Origin: Grifola frondosa | Lineage: Eukaryota; Basidiomycota; Agaricomycetes; Polyporales; Grifolaceae | Direction: 5' to 3' | DNA: 64,000 nucleotides | Assembly: GCA_001683735.1 (NCBI GenBank) | Contig: LUGG01000002.1 | Location: 3,410,001 to 3,474,000, forward strand | Part shown: piece after piece, positions 12,327-23,200 of the stretch | Layout: every line of letters starts with the position of its first letter | Position numbering within the stretch: the first letter of the stretch is position 1 | Notes under the pieces: model-generated | What the model was told of the DNA's origin: nothing | The model's input: only the letters and a program-made list of their open reading frames with translations | Databases searched by the model: none | Position numbers and translations under genes: made by a program

Positions 12327-13463
12327 TTGTACTACAATATAGCACAAACCCGCAAAACTGTTGTGAGTTAGCAGGTCAGGTTGTAAAATTGGGCTGTAAT
12401 ACAACGCTAGGCTGATTGTATTAGCTATTGTATTACAACAGTAGCATTGTAATACAATTAGGCTGCAATGTACTGTACCATTTCCATCAATTCGACATGT
12501 CACGGGTCACATGGCCTTGATTTGGTCGAATTTTTGGCGTCAGTCACTGGTCACATTGCTGACTGTCGAATCGAATTTTCATCTCAAAAAGTGCAAAAAA
12601 TTTCGATGGCTTCTGCGGAGCCAATTGGCTTAATTCTGACTGTATTTTTGTTAAAATTTGTTTGAAAATTTTCAGCTGGTCACGCATCACTGACTGAGTT
12701 GTCGAATCGGTCAGCCGTTTCGGCCATGTCACGCATCACAAGGGCTGTCGAATTGATAGAAATGGTACAGTATTACAACTAGGGCTGGTTGTGATATTTC
12801 TATAGTACAACCAGGTCTAATTGTAATATTGCATAAAACAATCAGGCCTCATTGTAATTCTAGATAATACAACCAGGTCTGGTTGTAATATTTGATAAAA
12901 CAACCAGGCCTCATTGTAATATTCAATAGTACAATCTGGTCTGCTTGTAATACTTCATTATTATAATCTCACCTGGTTGTATCATCCATATCTGGCTAAT
13001 AGGCTTCGGGGCAAATACCTGATTTGTCATATGTTGTGGAAACATACCGCTTTTGGTATGTTTTGGCTTCAGCCACCATATATTTTTCCCTCTATTGCTC
13101 CTTCAATTCTTCACCAATTCTCTTTATTCTGGGTGCATCTGAAAGCGATCATTGTGTACAGTTATATTATGTAAATACTTCAATACGTTATTCGAATTAA
13201 AACATACCATTCTAGGCAGTTACCCCAGAATGTTTTTCCGAATTCCTCCCTAAATATTTACCAAATCTCTCCATTCATTTATTACCCTTGTCGCATAAAT
13301 GTCACACTTAATGTTCTTGATTTATTTTGACAGAATATGCCATGAAAAATATACCATTTCTGGTGGGTGCAGGCTCAGCCACACCAGAATTCCTCCCCTT
13401 GCCCCTCCATCAGTTTTGCATGGAATTTCTTCATTTAACATTCCCCTTGCTCTTATTAATGTA
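12327..13463 (+). repeat. Left arm of B, outer part
   Basis: From 12773 to about 12985 it consists of six roughly 33-bp units, each carrying a small palindrome of the type ACAACCAGGYCTGGTTGTAAT. After these comes core sequence shared with elements A and C. It is interrupted by the MITE at 12473-12770 and ends at the Copia insertion. The right arm carries several more of these units, so the tandem block has changed length. Confidence 0.8.
12473..12770. mobile_element. TA-target MITE with CTGTACCATTTC ends
   Basis: A 298-bp insert in the left arm of B, with terminal inverted repeats of about 25 bp (CTGTACCATTTCYATCAATT and on) and a TA duplication (12471-12472 and 12771-12772). Removing it rejoins the arm in register with the right arm (CTGCAATGTA next to TTACAACTAG). 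Inside are several copies of a GTCACNNGTCAC-like motif. TA target and short TIRs suggest mobilisation by a Tc1/mariner-type transposase. Confidence 0.85.
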
Positions 13464-13558
13464 TGTTGTGCGAGGAGACCGCGGAACGTGTGACAGGACG
13501 CACGTGATGTGACAGAGTGCACTTGGACGTGCATACTTACCTTGTAAACACCTCAGTC
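13464..13558 (+). repeat. 5' LTR of the Copia element, first piece
   Basis: The first 95 bp of the 5' LTR, cut after CACCTCAGTC by the DNA transposon. The remaining 31 bp are at 19224-19254. Compared with the 3' LTR, this piece shows five substitutions, and all are C/T or G/A changes at CpG sites. Confidence 0.93.
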
Positions 13559-13708
13559 CAGCCTCCTTCCCAGGTGTCGGGGTGCAAGGTCAGCCACAGA
13601 CAAACCGACACAAACAAAAACCTTAATTCAAGCTGACCACACCCCGACGCCTGGCACAACTTGTTAGACACGTGAGGGCGCTTGGCGGATGAGGTGTTTG
13701 GAGCGCTG
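13559..13708 (+). repeat. Left TIR of the DUF6589-RecQ transposon
   Basis: 150 bp, matching the inverted right end at all but four positions. At each mismatch this copy has TG or CA where the right TIR keeps CG. The TIR also folds on itself: GTGTCGGGGTGCAAGGTCAGC near its outer end pairs with GCTGACCACACCCCGACGCC about 55 bp further in. Confidence 0.93.
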
Positions 13709-13818
13709 GGAGTTAGCGGAAAGAGCGCAGTAAGTTCAACGAGTTTTCCGCGAGGCTCACATGATGTTGCCTGTACATACAGATAGATACAGCTTCATTG
13801 TAGTAGCTTTGATACACA

Positions 13819-16538
13819 GTATGACTGAGATGCTGCCAATTTCTGACCGTCTCGAGAATGTCTCTCAAGCACTTACAGAGAATAACTTCACTATCTCGAC
13901 ATACATCAACCACTTGTGTAACACCTCACTAGCAAACACCCATCTCAGAATGCTCGAGTCCTATTGAACACACAAGCCGTAGATATCTGTAATGGGTGCC
14001 TCGGGATGCCTAATGCTGAATTTTCTGTAACCTCTTGGGCCATGGATATAGCAAAGATGGCGTTGCGACGAGACATTACAGAGCTGGCGAAGGTCAAGCA
14101 CGGTTTTCACTTCAATGCGTCAAAGGCGGCGGCTTCGTATCTAGAAGGTTCATTCATGCACGAAGCTGCTGAGAAGATGAAAACATCCTCACCGACATTG
14201 TGGGACTTCGTGCATTCCCTCTTGGACGCCAATGACTCGCGTCGACGAACAACTCCTAACATTGATTCGGACGTTGAGATGGAGTTGGAAGACAGAGAGA
14301 TGGACCTTGGGGATTTCGGTGGGCATGAGATGTCAGTGCAGGGGAATGTCGTTGGAGGGGATCGAGACTCAAACAATGCAGATGAACAAATAGAGAAATG
14401 ACGGCGGACAGCAGCTCGAAACGCCACTCTTCTAACGATTGTACGATCAGACTTTCTTCGCTCGTGTATTATCTAACAATACAAATAGAAAACTGTCATA
14501 ACTATCAGCATATTTCTGCAAAGCACGAACGAGCGGTGCAATTACCTCCAAAGTATCCTCGGGATATTCTACCACTCGACATCAGTGCCCGAGAAGGTGA
14601 TTGAAACACTTGCCCATGCAGGACTGTCAATCAGTCTATCTTTGATTCACAATGCAATCTCAAGCCTATCCCGAGGAGCCTCAGCTAAAATCAAATCAAC
14701 TATGCGATCACTCACAGCATCTTTCGCCTACGACAACTTCGATATCAACTTCAAAACGGCACAGCCTACCCTTGAACATCAATTGACATTCGTCAGCGCC
14801 ACGTCAGCAACAGCGATCCCGCTGTTTGGAGTTGATGATCCCAGCGTCCTAAGGTGTTCAGAAGCGTTCTGGCTTCAAGATCCATTGAATCCTGAACTAA
14901 CCGGCGGGGCATCAGCGCAATCGGGAATGGACGATACGAGAGGAATTTTCAGAGACCTTATGCGAGACGATGCGAAGAAAGCCCGAGAAGCGCGGTTGAG
15001 TCCATGGCTCATGCGATTTGCATGGCATATCCATGACATTCTCGTGAAGCACGGAGAACATTTTGGCCATCTCGAAAAAGAGCTTGAAGAGCCCGAGCCG
15101 ATTGATGTTATTCCACTGCATAAAACGTCGCAAGTACCCTGCCGAGCTATGAAAATAAAGCAGTCTACGACAGACGGCAATATCCAGGTGCTGGACAGTC
15201 TGTTTCAGCAAGGTGGGATAGGTGAATCAGGAGGAAAGGGATTTGCAGCGGAGTATGGAGATGTGGATATGTCGGAATGGGTGATATTTGTCCACGGAGA
15301 TCTGCTGACAAAGGAAAGAATCGATTCCGTTCAAGAATCGCGGGCAATCGAGGACTCACCGAAGCGCCGTTTTCAATATGTCGTCTTCTTGCCTGGTCTC
15401 TTCCACTATAAAATTGCATGCGCAGACGCATTTTGGCGCACCTGGGCACAGCCAAAAGAGGCACGAACAGATGTCAATAGCCTCTACGAGCATGTTGGTA
15501 TCTTGAGGCCTGACGAGACAGGTAAATTCGTCAGCAATCCCGGATTCAGGCGCGTTCACGATGTGATTCACCATGACGCCTGGGGTTCAATGCTGGACTG
15601 TTGGCGGCTCGAAGCAGAGGCACGTAATCCGGAATGGACCTCATTGAAAATCTTCTCCGAAAGCAAGCCTAGCTGGGACCTGATTACGGAAATGTCTGAA
15701 AGCATTGTAACAAAATATGTAGCGACAACGCCAAAATTGAGTGACTTACGGGATGAGCCGATGCAAGAACGCGATGAACAATTTGAAAACCAGTGTCTTT
15801 GGAACCGTGATGAATTGCTGTATATCGAACTGTGTCATGCAATGAACGCAGGCGATATTGGTCGAGTGGAAGCATCATTCATACCTTGGACCTACATATT
15901 CAAGGCGACCGGAAAGCATAAGTACGCATCACAAATCCTTCGCTTTATGAAAGATTTGAGGGACAAATATCCTACGGAGCTTCGGTGAGTATCATTGATC
16001 CTTTGGACATATAGTAAGTGATGAATAATGGACCTACAGCAAGATTATCCGTATGAATTGGCTTATCAATCCTACCGGCAAGCTGCATGCATGCCGTGGC
16101 ATTGATTGGCTCGTGGAGAGAAATAACCTATACACAAAGGTTAGTGCCAGCAATAATGAAGATCATTCATCTGAAATACTAAATGGTTCAATAGGTCATT
16201 CATGCCGGAGGAAGTTCAAACAAGACAATCGAGCATATCATCAAGGAATCGGTGTTGATTGAGATGTATCGAGAGTGTCATACCACGATCGAAAACGGGT
16301 TTATCTCGAACACCGCACAATCCGTCACGCACCTCCCGACATGGTCAAAACACTACGAAAACTGAATACAATACTCATGCGAACCAAGCCGCACTCCTTC
16401 ACTGCAGGAAGAAAGGCTGACTACTGCATCCCTGATAAAATTGCGGATGCTATGGACATGTTCCTGACAAATAAGGAAGTTCTGGTAGCAGATGAGGAGA
16501 ATATGGTGGTCGAGCCAGAAGATTTAGCAGATGACTGA
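13819..16538 (+). pseudogene. DUF6589-domain protein, putative transposase
   Basis: Likely start ATG 13819 (MTEMLPISDRLENV). Three introns can be placed: 14441-14488 (branch-like CTAAC), 15985-16039 and 16140-16194, all in consistent phase. Conserved blocks run in this order: SWAMDIAKMALRRD; KMKTSSPTLWDFV; an acidic linker; YLQSILGIFYHSTSVPEKVI; HAGLSISLSLIHNAISSLS; VHGDLLTKERIDS at about 15292-15330; FLPGLFHYKIACADAFWRTW; NWLINPTGKLHACRGIDW; HAGGSSNKTIEHIIKES; and a C-terminal TIRHAPPDM block. The GD in HGDLLT resembles the acidic motif of RNase H-fold transposases; this is inference. Breaks are a frameshift near 13960, TGA 14399-14401 (consistent with CGA to TGA) and a frameshift near 16300. 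Otherwise it is full length and little decayed. It faces the RecQ gene, 172 bp away. Confidence 0.75.
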
Positions 16539-16710
16539 GGGAGGTGGAAGACAGATGACACACGTACCGTAGCTACACTGGGTCCTGCCTACTAGGACAA
16601 TGTTTCCTTTAGCGGTGGTATGTTCTCCTGATTTGAACGAGATTTTGGCTGCCATTTTGGACACTTTTGGTTGCTAGCTAATGTATTCGTGTCAGTTTCG
16701 AAGCATAGAG
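16539..16710. other. Convergent 3' region
   Basis: The 172 bp between the facing DUF6589 and RecQ genes. A last short RecQ exon may extend into it: GTATGT near 16737 looks like a donor, and an acceptor-like CTAG follows near 16680. No separate feature is seen. Confidence 0.4.
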
Positions 16711-19010
16711 TCACATGAGAGACAATGACATACCAATATGGTCATGAGCCCCACACTTGCCGCATTTTCGACTCGCCTTTGTGACTGAGGGGGGAGTAGA
16801 TGATGCGGAACCAGATGCAATGGGAGGGAGTGGTGCAGATGTGAACGGAGAAGGTAGAACAGGTGCGGGAATATGGAGGCGAACGAGTTCTAAGATGCGT
16901 GGGCCATACTTCGAGGCATGACACCAATCTGTCTGCTCCTGTAGAATTTGAACAGTTGAGAGTTTGGAAAAGTGTGCGAGGTCAACGATACGAGTGAGGA
17001 GCCGATCGGATAATAGATATTGAGGCCCGAAGAAGTCGTCACCGTCCAGTTCCTCCTCCTCCATTTGCTTCTCGCGCCATGCCTTCAAACTCTTCTTGAG
17101 TCTGAGATCTGCATCATTCATGGTGTAGCTGGCCATCTTGATTTTGTTCTTGCCTCGCTTGATAATGGTTGCCGACATGACAACACTCTGAAATAGGAAG
17201 GCGTCTGGATTACACGCATCACAGCACAAGCGCGTCTCTCTACTTCCACAACGTCCTTGACAGTGACAACCAAATTCCTCTATCATCTATCCGTCAACAT
17301 CTTATCTATGCAATGTACCACCACTTACCATGTCTGTGATTCTCGAAGTACTCATCAGCAACCTTTCGGCGACAAATCTTGCGCTCCGCTGCATTGATAT
17401 ACACGTCCATGGCTGCCTTCTCGTAGTCGTCGCAAGACATGTGCTTGTATGAAGGAAGGTGTGTTCTGGTTGGTTGAGAGCATAGCGGCTGTGAGGATGG
17501 ATGAGTGCTGGACAGGGGTCGCTGAGCATCTCCTGTGCTATGACAGGTTCCAGGTATGCTTTGTCCATCAGCATTGTTCTCCATCTTCACCTTTACGACA
17601 TCATCTTCACTATCCCCATCTTCCTTGTTCATCCTGAGCAGTTGATTGCTTGACGACACTGTAAATTGAAGCCGTGGTTGTTTTTGAGCAACTTTTCTCT
17701 TCGGCTCTTCACGTTTTCGTTTCGATCCAGACGTTTGACAGGCAATCTCCTTTCCCTTGATCTCCTTTTCCCTTTTTTTCACTTCTTTTGCTTCCCTGTA
17801 GCCATCAAAGTGTTCTCGCTCCACGAGATATATCCCGATGGCCTCAAGCGCAGGGTCGCGTGCTCCACGTCCAAGACGCTGCATTAGTGTGCACAGGGAT
17901 TGCATATATCCCCACTGAACAATCAATACAATGTCGGGAATATCGAGACCCTATCCCGGTGTGTTAACAACAGCATGAGTATTTCAGATTTTGTTACTTA
18001 CCATCCCTGCGGCATCAGTGCAGACTATTCCCCAGATATCTCCTTTCTTTAGATCTTCTAGTTTGCTTTGACGAAACTCCTCACTCATACCAGAGTGGAA
18101 CCAAACAATTTTATGTCGGAGCGCCGCAGGTAATTGATGCCGTAGATAGGTTGTGAGCCTCTCCGCCTCCTTTCTTCTATTTGTAAACACCATAAATTTG
18201 GGAGGCGGAGACTCGGGTTCCATTTTGAGTACACGATCAAGATCTTGCATACTCTTTACGGAGTATTGCATCTCTTTTACGACGAGATGAATATTCGGGC
18301 GGTCGTTCGACAACCAAATGTAAGACACCGTGTCATGGCGCAGATTAAGAGTCTCGTGCACATCCTTTCGGATGAGCGGAGGTTGCGTTGCGGAGGCAAC
18401 ATGAATGTTGACATGCGGAGGCAGAAGCCAGTGAAGCAGCTTAGTCTGCTTGTACTCCGGACGGAAATCATCGCCGCCCCACTGGCTGATACAGTGGCCC
18501 TCATCGAAAGTGACCTGGAACAGCCGTGATGTGAATTTAGTGTCGCAGTAGAGGGTTCGAAATCGTTTGTCGGTCATAAGCATCTCCGGATTGACCACAA
18601 TGACACGATAATGAAGTGCCTTAATCTTCTGTAAATAGAACACATTATTAGAGTCACTTGACACATTATAGCTTTGTAATTCAATACCTTGAACACGGCA
18701 TCCGTTGCTGTTTCTGCTGTGATATTCACTGCATTGATACCGAACTGTCGCATAACCTCGGCAACATTTTTGTCACCCAGAATGTTTAGAGGCGTTACGA
18801 GAATCAGAATCCCGTTGTCATTGAAGAGAAGAGGTATCCAGAAGGTCAATGTCTTTCCGGAGCCAGTAGGAGCAATAGTGAAGACATTTCTTTTCTGCAG
18901 CTGTAGTAGGGCAGATTGAAGCTGGAATTTGCAAGGTGGAAAGCCCGTTTTTGTTTAACAACATCGCTCATTTCCTCAAGGCTAGGAATGGTATATTTAA
19001 GAGCAGACAT
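16711..19010 (-). pseudogene. RecQ-like ATP-dependent DNA helicase
   Basis: Start ATG at 19010-19008 (MSALKYTIPSLEEMSDVV). Introns are at 18629-18687, 17951-18001 and 17280-17328. In order: Walker A TIAPTGSGKTLTFW; motif VTPLNILGDKNV; NITAETA; RVIVVNPEML; Walker B FDEGHCISQWGG, with DEGH in place of the usual DEAH; VASATQPP; SNDRPNIHLVV; KFMVFTNRRKEAERL; a helicase C-domain with WFHSGMSEEFRQ, VCTDAAGMG and a QRLGRGARD arginine-finger motif. Then come a Lys/Arg-rich linker, a Cys-rich segment (CHCQGRCGS, RLCCDACNP) and a CGKCGAHDHIG zinc-knuckle-like tail. One A is missing near 18951 (KQK to TGFPPC), which breaks the frame. It sits inside the TIR element, so it is a transposon-borne helicase rather than a cellular RecQ. 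Its likely role, inferred, is DNA unwinding during transposition. Confidence 0.85.
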
Positions 19011-19064
19011 TTTCAATAGGAATGAGTTTCTCGAGTTTCCAGAAGGTTACGAGAAGTCAAAGGT

Positions 19065-19214
19065 CAGCGCTCCGAACACCTCATCCGCCAAGCGCCCTCA
19101 CGCGTCTAACAAGTTGTGCCAGGCGTCGGGGTGCGGTCAGCTCGAATTAAGGTTTTTGTTTGTGTCGGTTTGTCTGTGGCTGACCTTGCACCCCGACACC
19201 TGGGAAGGAGGCTG
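19065..19214 (-). repeat. Right TIR of the DUF6589-RecQ transposon
   Basis: Inverse of 13559-13708. It keeps CpG at all four positions where the left TIR differs, and carries the same internal hairpin arms. The target duplication ACCTCAGTC follows at 19215-19223. Confidence 0.93.
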
Positions 19215-19223
19215 ACCTCAGTC

Positions 19224-19254
19224 GAGTACTTCGAGACTGAGCTTTACCTTAACA
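19224..19254 (+). repeat. 5' LTR of the Copia element, second piece
   Basis: The last 31 bp of the 5' LTR after the nested transposon and its duplicated target (19215-19223), ending CCTTAACA. Together with 13464-13558 it restores 126 bp, the same length as the 3' LTR. Confidence 0.92.
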
Positions 19255-19272
19255 GGTTATGAGCCAATAAGT
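19255..19272 (+). other. Probable primer-binding site
   Basis: GGTTATGAGCC directly follows the 5' LTR, the position of the tRNA primer site in LTR elements. It resembles sites pairing with initiator Met tRNA, but the tRNA was not checked. Confidence 0.5.
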
Positions 19273-19428
19273 ATACTGAAGCCCAGCAGCTCGAATCGAC
19301 TCGACGAGCCCGAAACTCGTCAGATTACACACCGGCGACTAGACCATCGCTCCGATACCCAACCGACGAGCCCGAACCTCGTCGCACGACTTATACCCCG
19401 ATATACCCCGCATACAGCCACCCGAACG

Positions 19429-20264
19429 ATGGCGTCTTCGGTTCCGGACACGAAGATCCCAAACTTCACCGAATCTCAGCAACTTGATCGCACAAACTGG
19501 CTTGACTGGAAGGACCGCGTCACCCGCATATGCAAGGTGCGCAAGTCGTTCGGTCACCTCGATGGATCGAAAGGCCGCCCCACTGCAGTCCTCGCGGCCG
19601 ACGGTACCGGAGCCTACCAGCGTCGCACTCGGGGAAGCATGGGATGACGAGGATGAAGTATGCAAGGCAATTATGATTCTTCAATATCAAACACTTCCGA
19701 AGCTCCGGAGTCGCTGCCGATGGGAAGACCGCTGCCGAAATATGGAAGCAATTGAAGGACAAGCGTGAGCGTACCGACTCCGTATCTCTCATGAATGCTG
19801 TCGACCATGTCCGCGCGCTCAAGTACGTCCCCGGCACCGACCTCTACGCCCACTTCGAAGAGATGCACGCACGTCGCAGCACCGCGCTCGAGCTCGGTGC
19901 ATCACTCCCGGAGGAGCAGTTCTCAGTCATCCTCTGCAGATCGATGCCCCAGTCCATGCGATCCATCACTGTGCCACTTCTCGGCAGCACCGACCCCGAC
20001 CACGTTATTAGCACGATCACCACTCTCGTGGAGGAGGAGGCTCTTGCCACCGGAAACTCTCTCGATCCAATCCGCGGCATACAGGAACAAGCCTTCGTTG
20101 CGAACACCGCGAAGGCGGCACAAGGCCAACATCCGACATGCTCGTGGTGCATGGGACGCGGACACACCCGCGAGCAGTGCTACGTTGAGGGGGGCGTGCG
20201 GGCCAACAACCCGCACACTGGAAGGTGGTGCCCAAGGGTCGCAGAGGGTCACCCGCAGAGTTAG
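19429..20264 (+). pseudogene. gag: Copia gag
   Basis: Starts MASSVPDTKIPNFTESQQ and continues in three frames: to about 19640, then a segment with EAWDDEDEVCKAIMILQ, then from 19750 onward. The last part includes LMNAVDHVRALKYVPGTDL and ends in a CCHC zinc knuckle, CSWCMGRGHTREQC, as in nucleocapsid domains that bind element RNA. The N-terminal half matches gag-polyprotein domains of Copia elements (LDRTNWLDWKDRV). Two frameshifts break it. A short overlap with the next frame leads into pol. Confidence 0.85.
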
Positions 20265-23200
20265 CATCGAGAACGACCCACTCCGCGAACGTCGCCACTA
20301 CGGGAACCACGGCGGAAACGGCAGCGGCTGCAAGCGTTGCCGCTACGCAGGCCCACAAGGCGCATCTCACGACCAGAAATGAAGACCCCAAACCTGTCAG
20401 CGACCCGTTTAACTACCACATATTCCTCACGAACGCAGTTATTCCCGCTGACTACAAACCCGCCCCCAACTCGCGATGGACGGCACTCGCGGACTCGGGC
20501 GCCACGCACCATTATTTCACACAGCGTGCGCATTTCACTGACTACGTCGCCATAGAACCACGCGTCGGACACGCCGCTGGAGCAGACTCTACCTTCGCAA
20601 TAGTCGGTCTGGGCACAGTTCACGCGCAAGTCGAGGTTGGCGGGAAGACACAAACTGTCACTTTCCGCGACGCTGTGCACGCACCCGGACTGGCTACCAA
20701 CCTCATCTCGCTTGCCCGCATCAACCGCAGTGGCCGGCTCATCACGATGTACGACGGTGTACTGACGGTCTACGACCCGTCCGCTAAGCACCCAGTTTTT
20801 ACCGGCAAGCGACTCACCACGGACCTATACGAAGTCGTCCTCCAGCCTATATCCTCCCAGAACGTCCCCGCGGTCGACATCACTTACGACCCCCGTGCGC
20901 TCGCCGCACACGCTTTCGCCGCCAAAGGCACGCCGGCAGCTGTTGATATCGCCACATGGCACCGTCGCCTGGGGCACGTCAGCGAGCGTACTGTTCAACG
21001 AATGGCTGCCCAAGGTCTCGTTAACGGGCTCAACATCAAAGGGAGCGGCCCAGCGCCAGGAAAGTGCGAAGACTGCATTAAGGGAAAACAAACGCGGCAA
21101 CCCTTCTACCCAGCCGAAGCCGAAACCGAACCTGGTGAACGCGTGTACATAGATCTTATGGGACGCTTTCAGGTCCCCAGTCTCGGCGGCGCGGAGTACG
21201 CCCTAACATGCAATGACGGCGGGACCTCGTACGCAGTCGCCTATCCTATAGCGTCGAAAGCGGCTGACGTCACGCTCGCCTGCTTCCACAACTACAGGAT
21301 CATGCTGAAGACGCAAACCGGACGCGACATTCGACGCGTGCGGTACGACAACGGCAAAGAATTTGTCAACGCGACATGGGACGCGTATTTTGCCGAACAC
21401 GGAATAGTCGCAGAGCCTACCACACCATACACGCCGGAACAAAACGGCGTAGCCGAGCGTGGCCATCGCACCATCGGGGATCACACTCGGGCCATGTTAT
21501 TCGATGCAGGCATTCCCAATTTTCTCTGGGCTGAAGCACTTATGTGCTGGACATACCTCCAGAACATCACCTGTTCTGCTCGCCAGGATGGCATGACGCT
21601 GTTCGAACGTTGGAACGGGCACAAGCCCAATGTATCGCACCTGCGCGCTTTCGGGAGCGTTGCTTATGCTAAGATACCGACGCCACGCGCAAGAAGCTCG
21701 ATCCGAAGTCCACACGATGCATAATGGTGGGCTATACCGAGGATGCCAACTACCGCCTATAGGACCCCACCGACGGACCACACGGCCGCGTGTTTCGGGC
21801 ACGCGACGTAACGTTCGAAGAGGGCCCTGGGCACCGCACCCTAACAGCGGATGGTGAACGCACATACGACGTAGGAGCGAGTCTAGACGCAGCTACAATT
21901 GCCAATCCGATCCCTGTCACAACCGTCGAGCCAGCCCCGCCGTCAGCGAGCACACAACCCACGCCCACTGCACGCATTGAGGACATCGCAGACAATGACG
22001 ACGCGCCACCAGCAGCCGTCCCCCCGCCCGCGCCTCTACGTCGCTCGACGCGCACCACTAAGACGAGCAAAGCACTCCAGCAGTCCAAGGATGCACTACA
22101 GCACGAGAGAGAGGCGGCACTGAAAGGGGCAGCCTGGGCAAACGATCGCATTCCCGCCCAAGCGGACCAGGGGGAGCACTTGCAGAGCACCCCACCGCAG
22201 GACCGCGCCGCAGCGTACGTGGCCCTACTTGCAGCCACTGACCCCAAAACAGGCGAGACGTTCACGGGCGGCGAGACTCCCATGACCTACAAACAGGCGA
22301 TGAGGGAGGACGCGATATGGGCACCGGCGATGGCGAAGGAGATCGACGGTTTGCTCCGCATCGGTGCTTGGGAACTTGTGCCTCGGACTCCGGAGATGAA
22401 CGTAGTTGGATGTAGGTGGGCTTACGCGCGCAAACACGACGAGACAGGCAAATGGAAGCCCAAGGCCCGGTTGGTAGCGAAGGGATTCCATCAAATCCCC
22501 GGCGTCGACTACTTCGAAACGCACGCGTCAGTTGTGCGTTTCGAATCCCTGCGTACCATCCTTGCCACGGCGACGTACCACGACATGGCCATGGGCCAGG
22601 ACGACGTCGAGAAGGCCTACTTGAATGCCACGCCCCAGGAGACCATTTACATGGAGCAGCCTCCTGGCTTTGAGTCAGCTGAGTACCCTGACCACGTATG
22701 CCTTATCTTACGTTCCCTCTATAGACTGATGCAGTCGGGGAACGACTGGTGGAAGGACCTTGACGTTGCCTGGGAGGACCTAGGTTTCGAGCGGTCCCGA
22801 GCGGAAGCGGATCGAGCGTGATGCGGACGCGCGACGGTCGCGAAATCTAGCGATCTCGGCGACCTACACCGATGACATTACCTCTGTAGCCACGACGGAC
22901 AATGGCCTGGCAGTCGCACGCCGTGATATTGGAGCCCGCTACCGCCTCAGTGGAGGGGAGAACTCCGGTTCATGCTCGGAGTGGCCGTCGAACGAGATAA
23001 GAAAGCTGGGACGATGAAACTCAGTCAGCGGAGCTACGCCGAACGTGTCCTGCAGCGTTTCAACATGCAAGACTCGAACCCAGTTATCACTCCTCTCGAA
23101 CCCGGGCAAAAGTATTCTAAATCCACTGAGCCGACGACCCCGAGGAGGCTCTCGAAATGGCGTCGATCCCATACCGCGAGGCGCTCGGGGCCATCATGTA

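Larger units (their letters stand above)
13559..19214. mobile_element. DUF6589 + RecQ DNA transposon with 9-bp TSD
   Basis: A 5656-bp element with 150-bp terminal inverted repeats (13559-13708 and 19065-19214; four mismatches) beginning CAGCCTCCTTCCCAGGTGTC. It is flanked by the perfect 9-bp duplication ACCTCAGTC (13550-13558 and 19215-19223). The intact 3' LTR at 23853-23978 supplies the empty site, so insertion and boundaries are certain to the base. It carries two convergent genes: a DUF6589 protein on the plus strand and a RecQ-like helicase on the minus strand. A 9-bp duplication is known for Mutator-like elements, but I see no MULE transposase signature. The ends do not match Helitron, Crypton or Starship structures. 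I infer a cut-and-paste transposon with DUF6589 as candidate transposase. Confidence 0.88.

Noticed and set aside
12977..13174. A 65-residue frame identical to one at 32805-33002
   Set aside because: The identity reflects the inverted arms of B. The frame is not preserved in elements A or C and has no protein features.
16711..19010. RecQ gene as a chromosomal or telomere-linked helicase
   Set aside because: It lies wholly between the TIRs of an element inserted in a Copia LTR, and no telomere repeats are near.
13559..19214. Starship- or Crypton-type element
   Set aside because: No tyrosine recombinase (DUF3435 or Crypton type) is visible, and the element has TIRs with a 9-bp duplication.
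20017..20791. Long minus-strand frames opposite Copia gag-pol
   Set aside because: These are antisense shadows of GC-rich coding sequence; the plus strand has recognisable domains.
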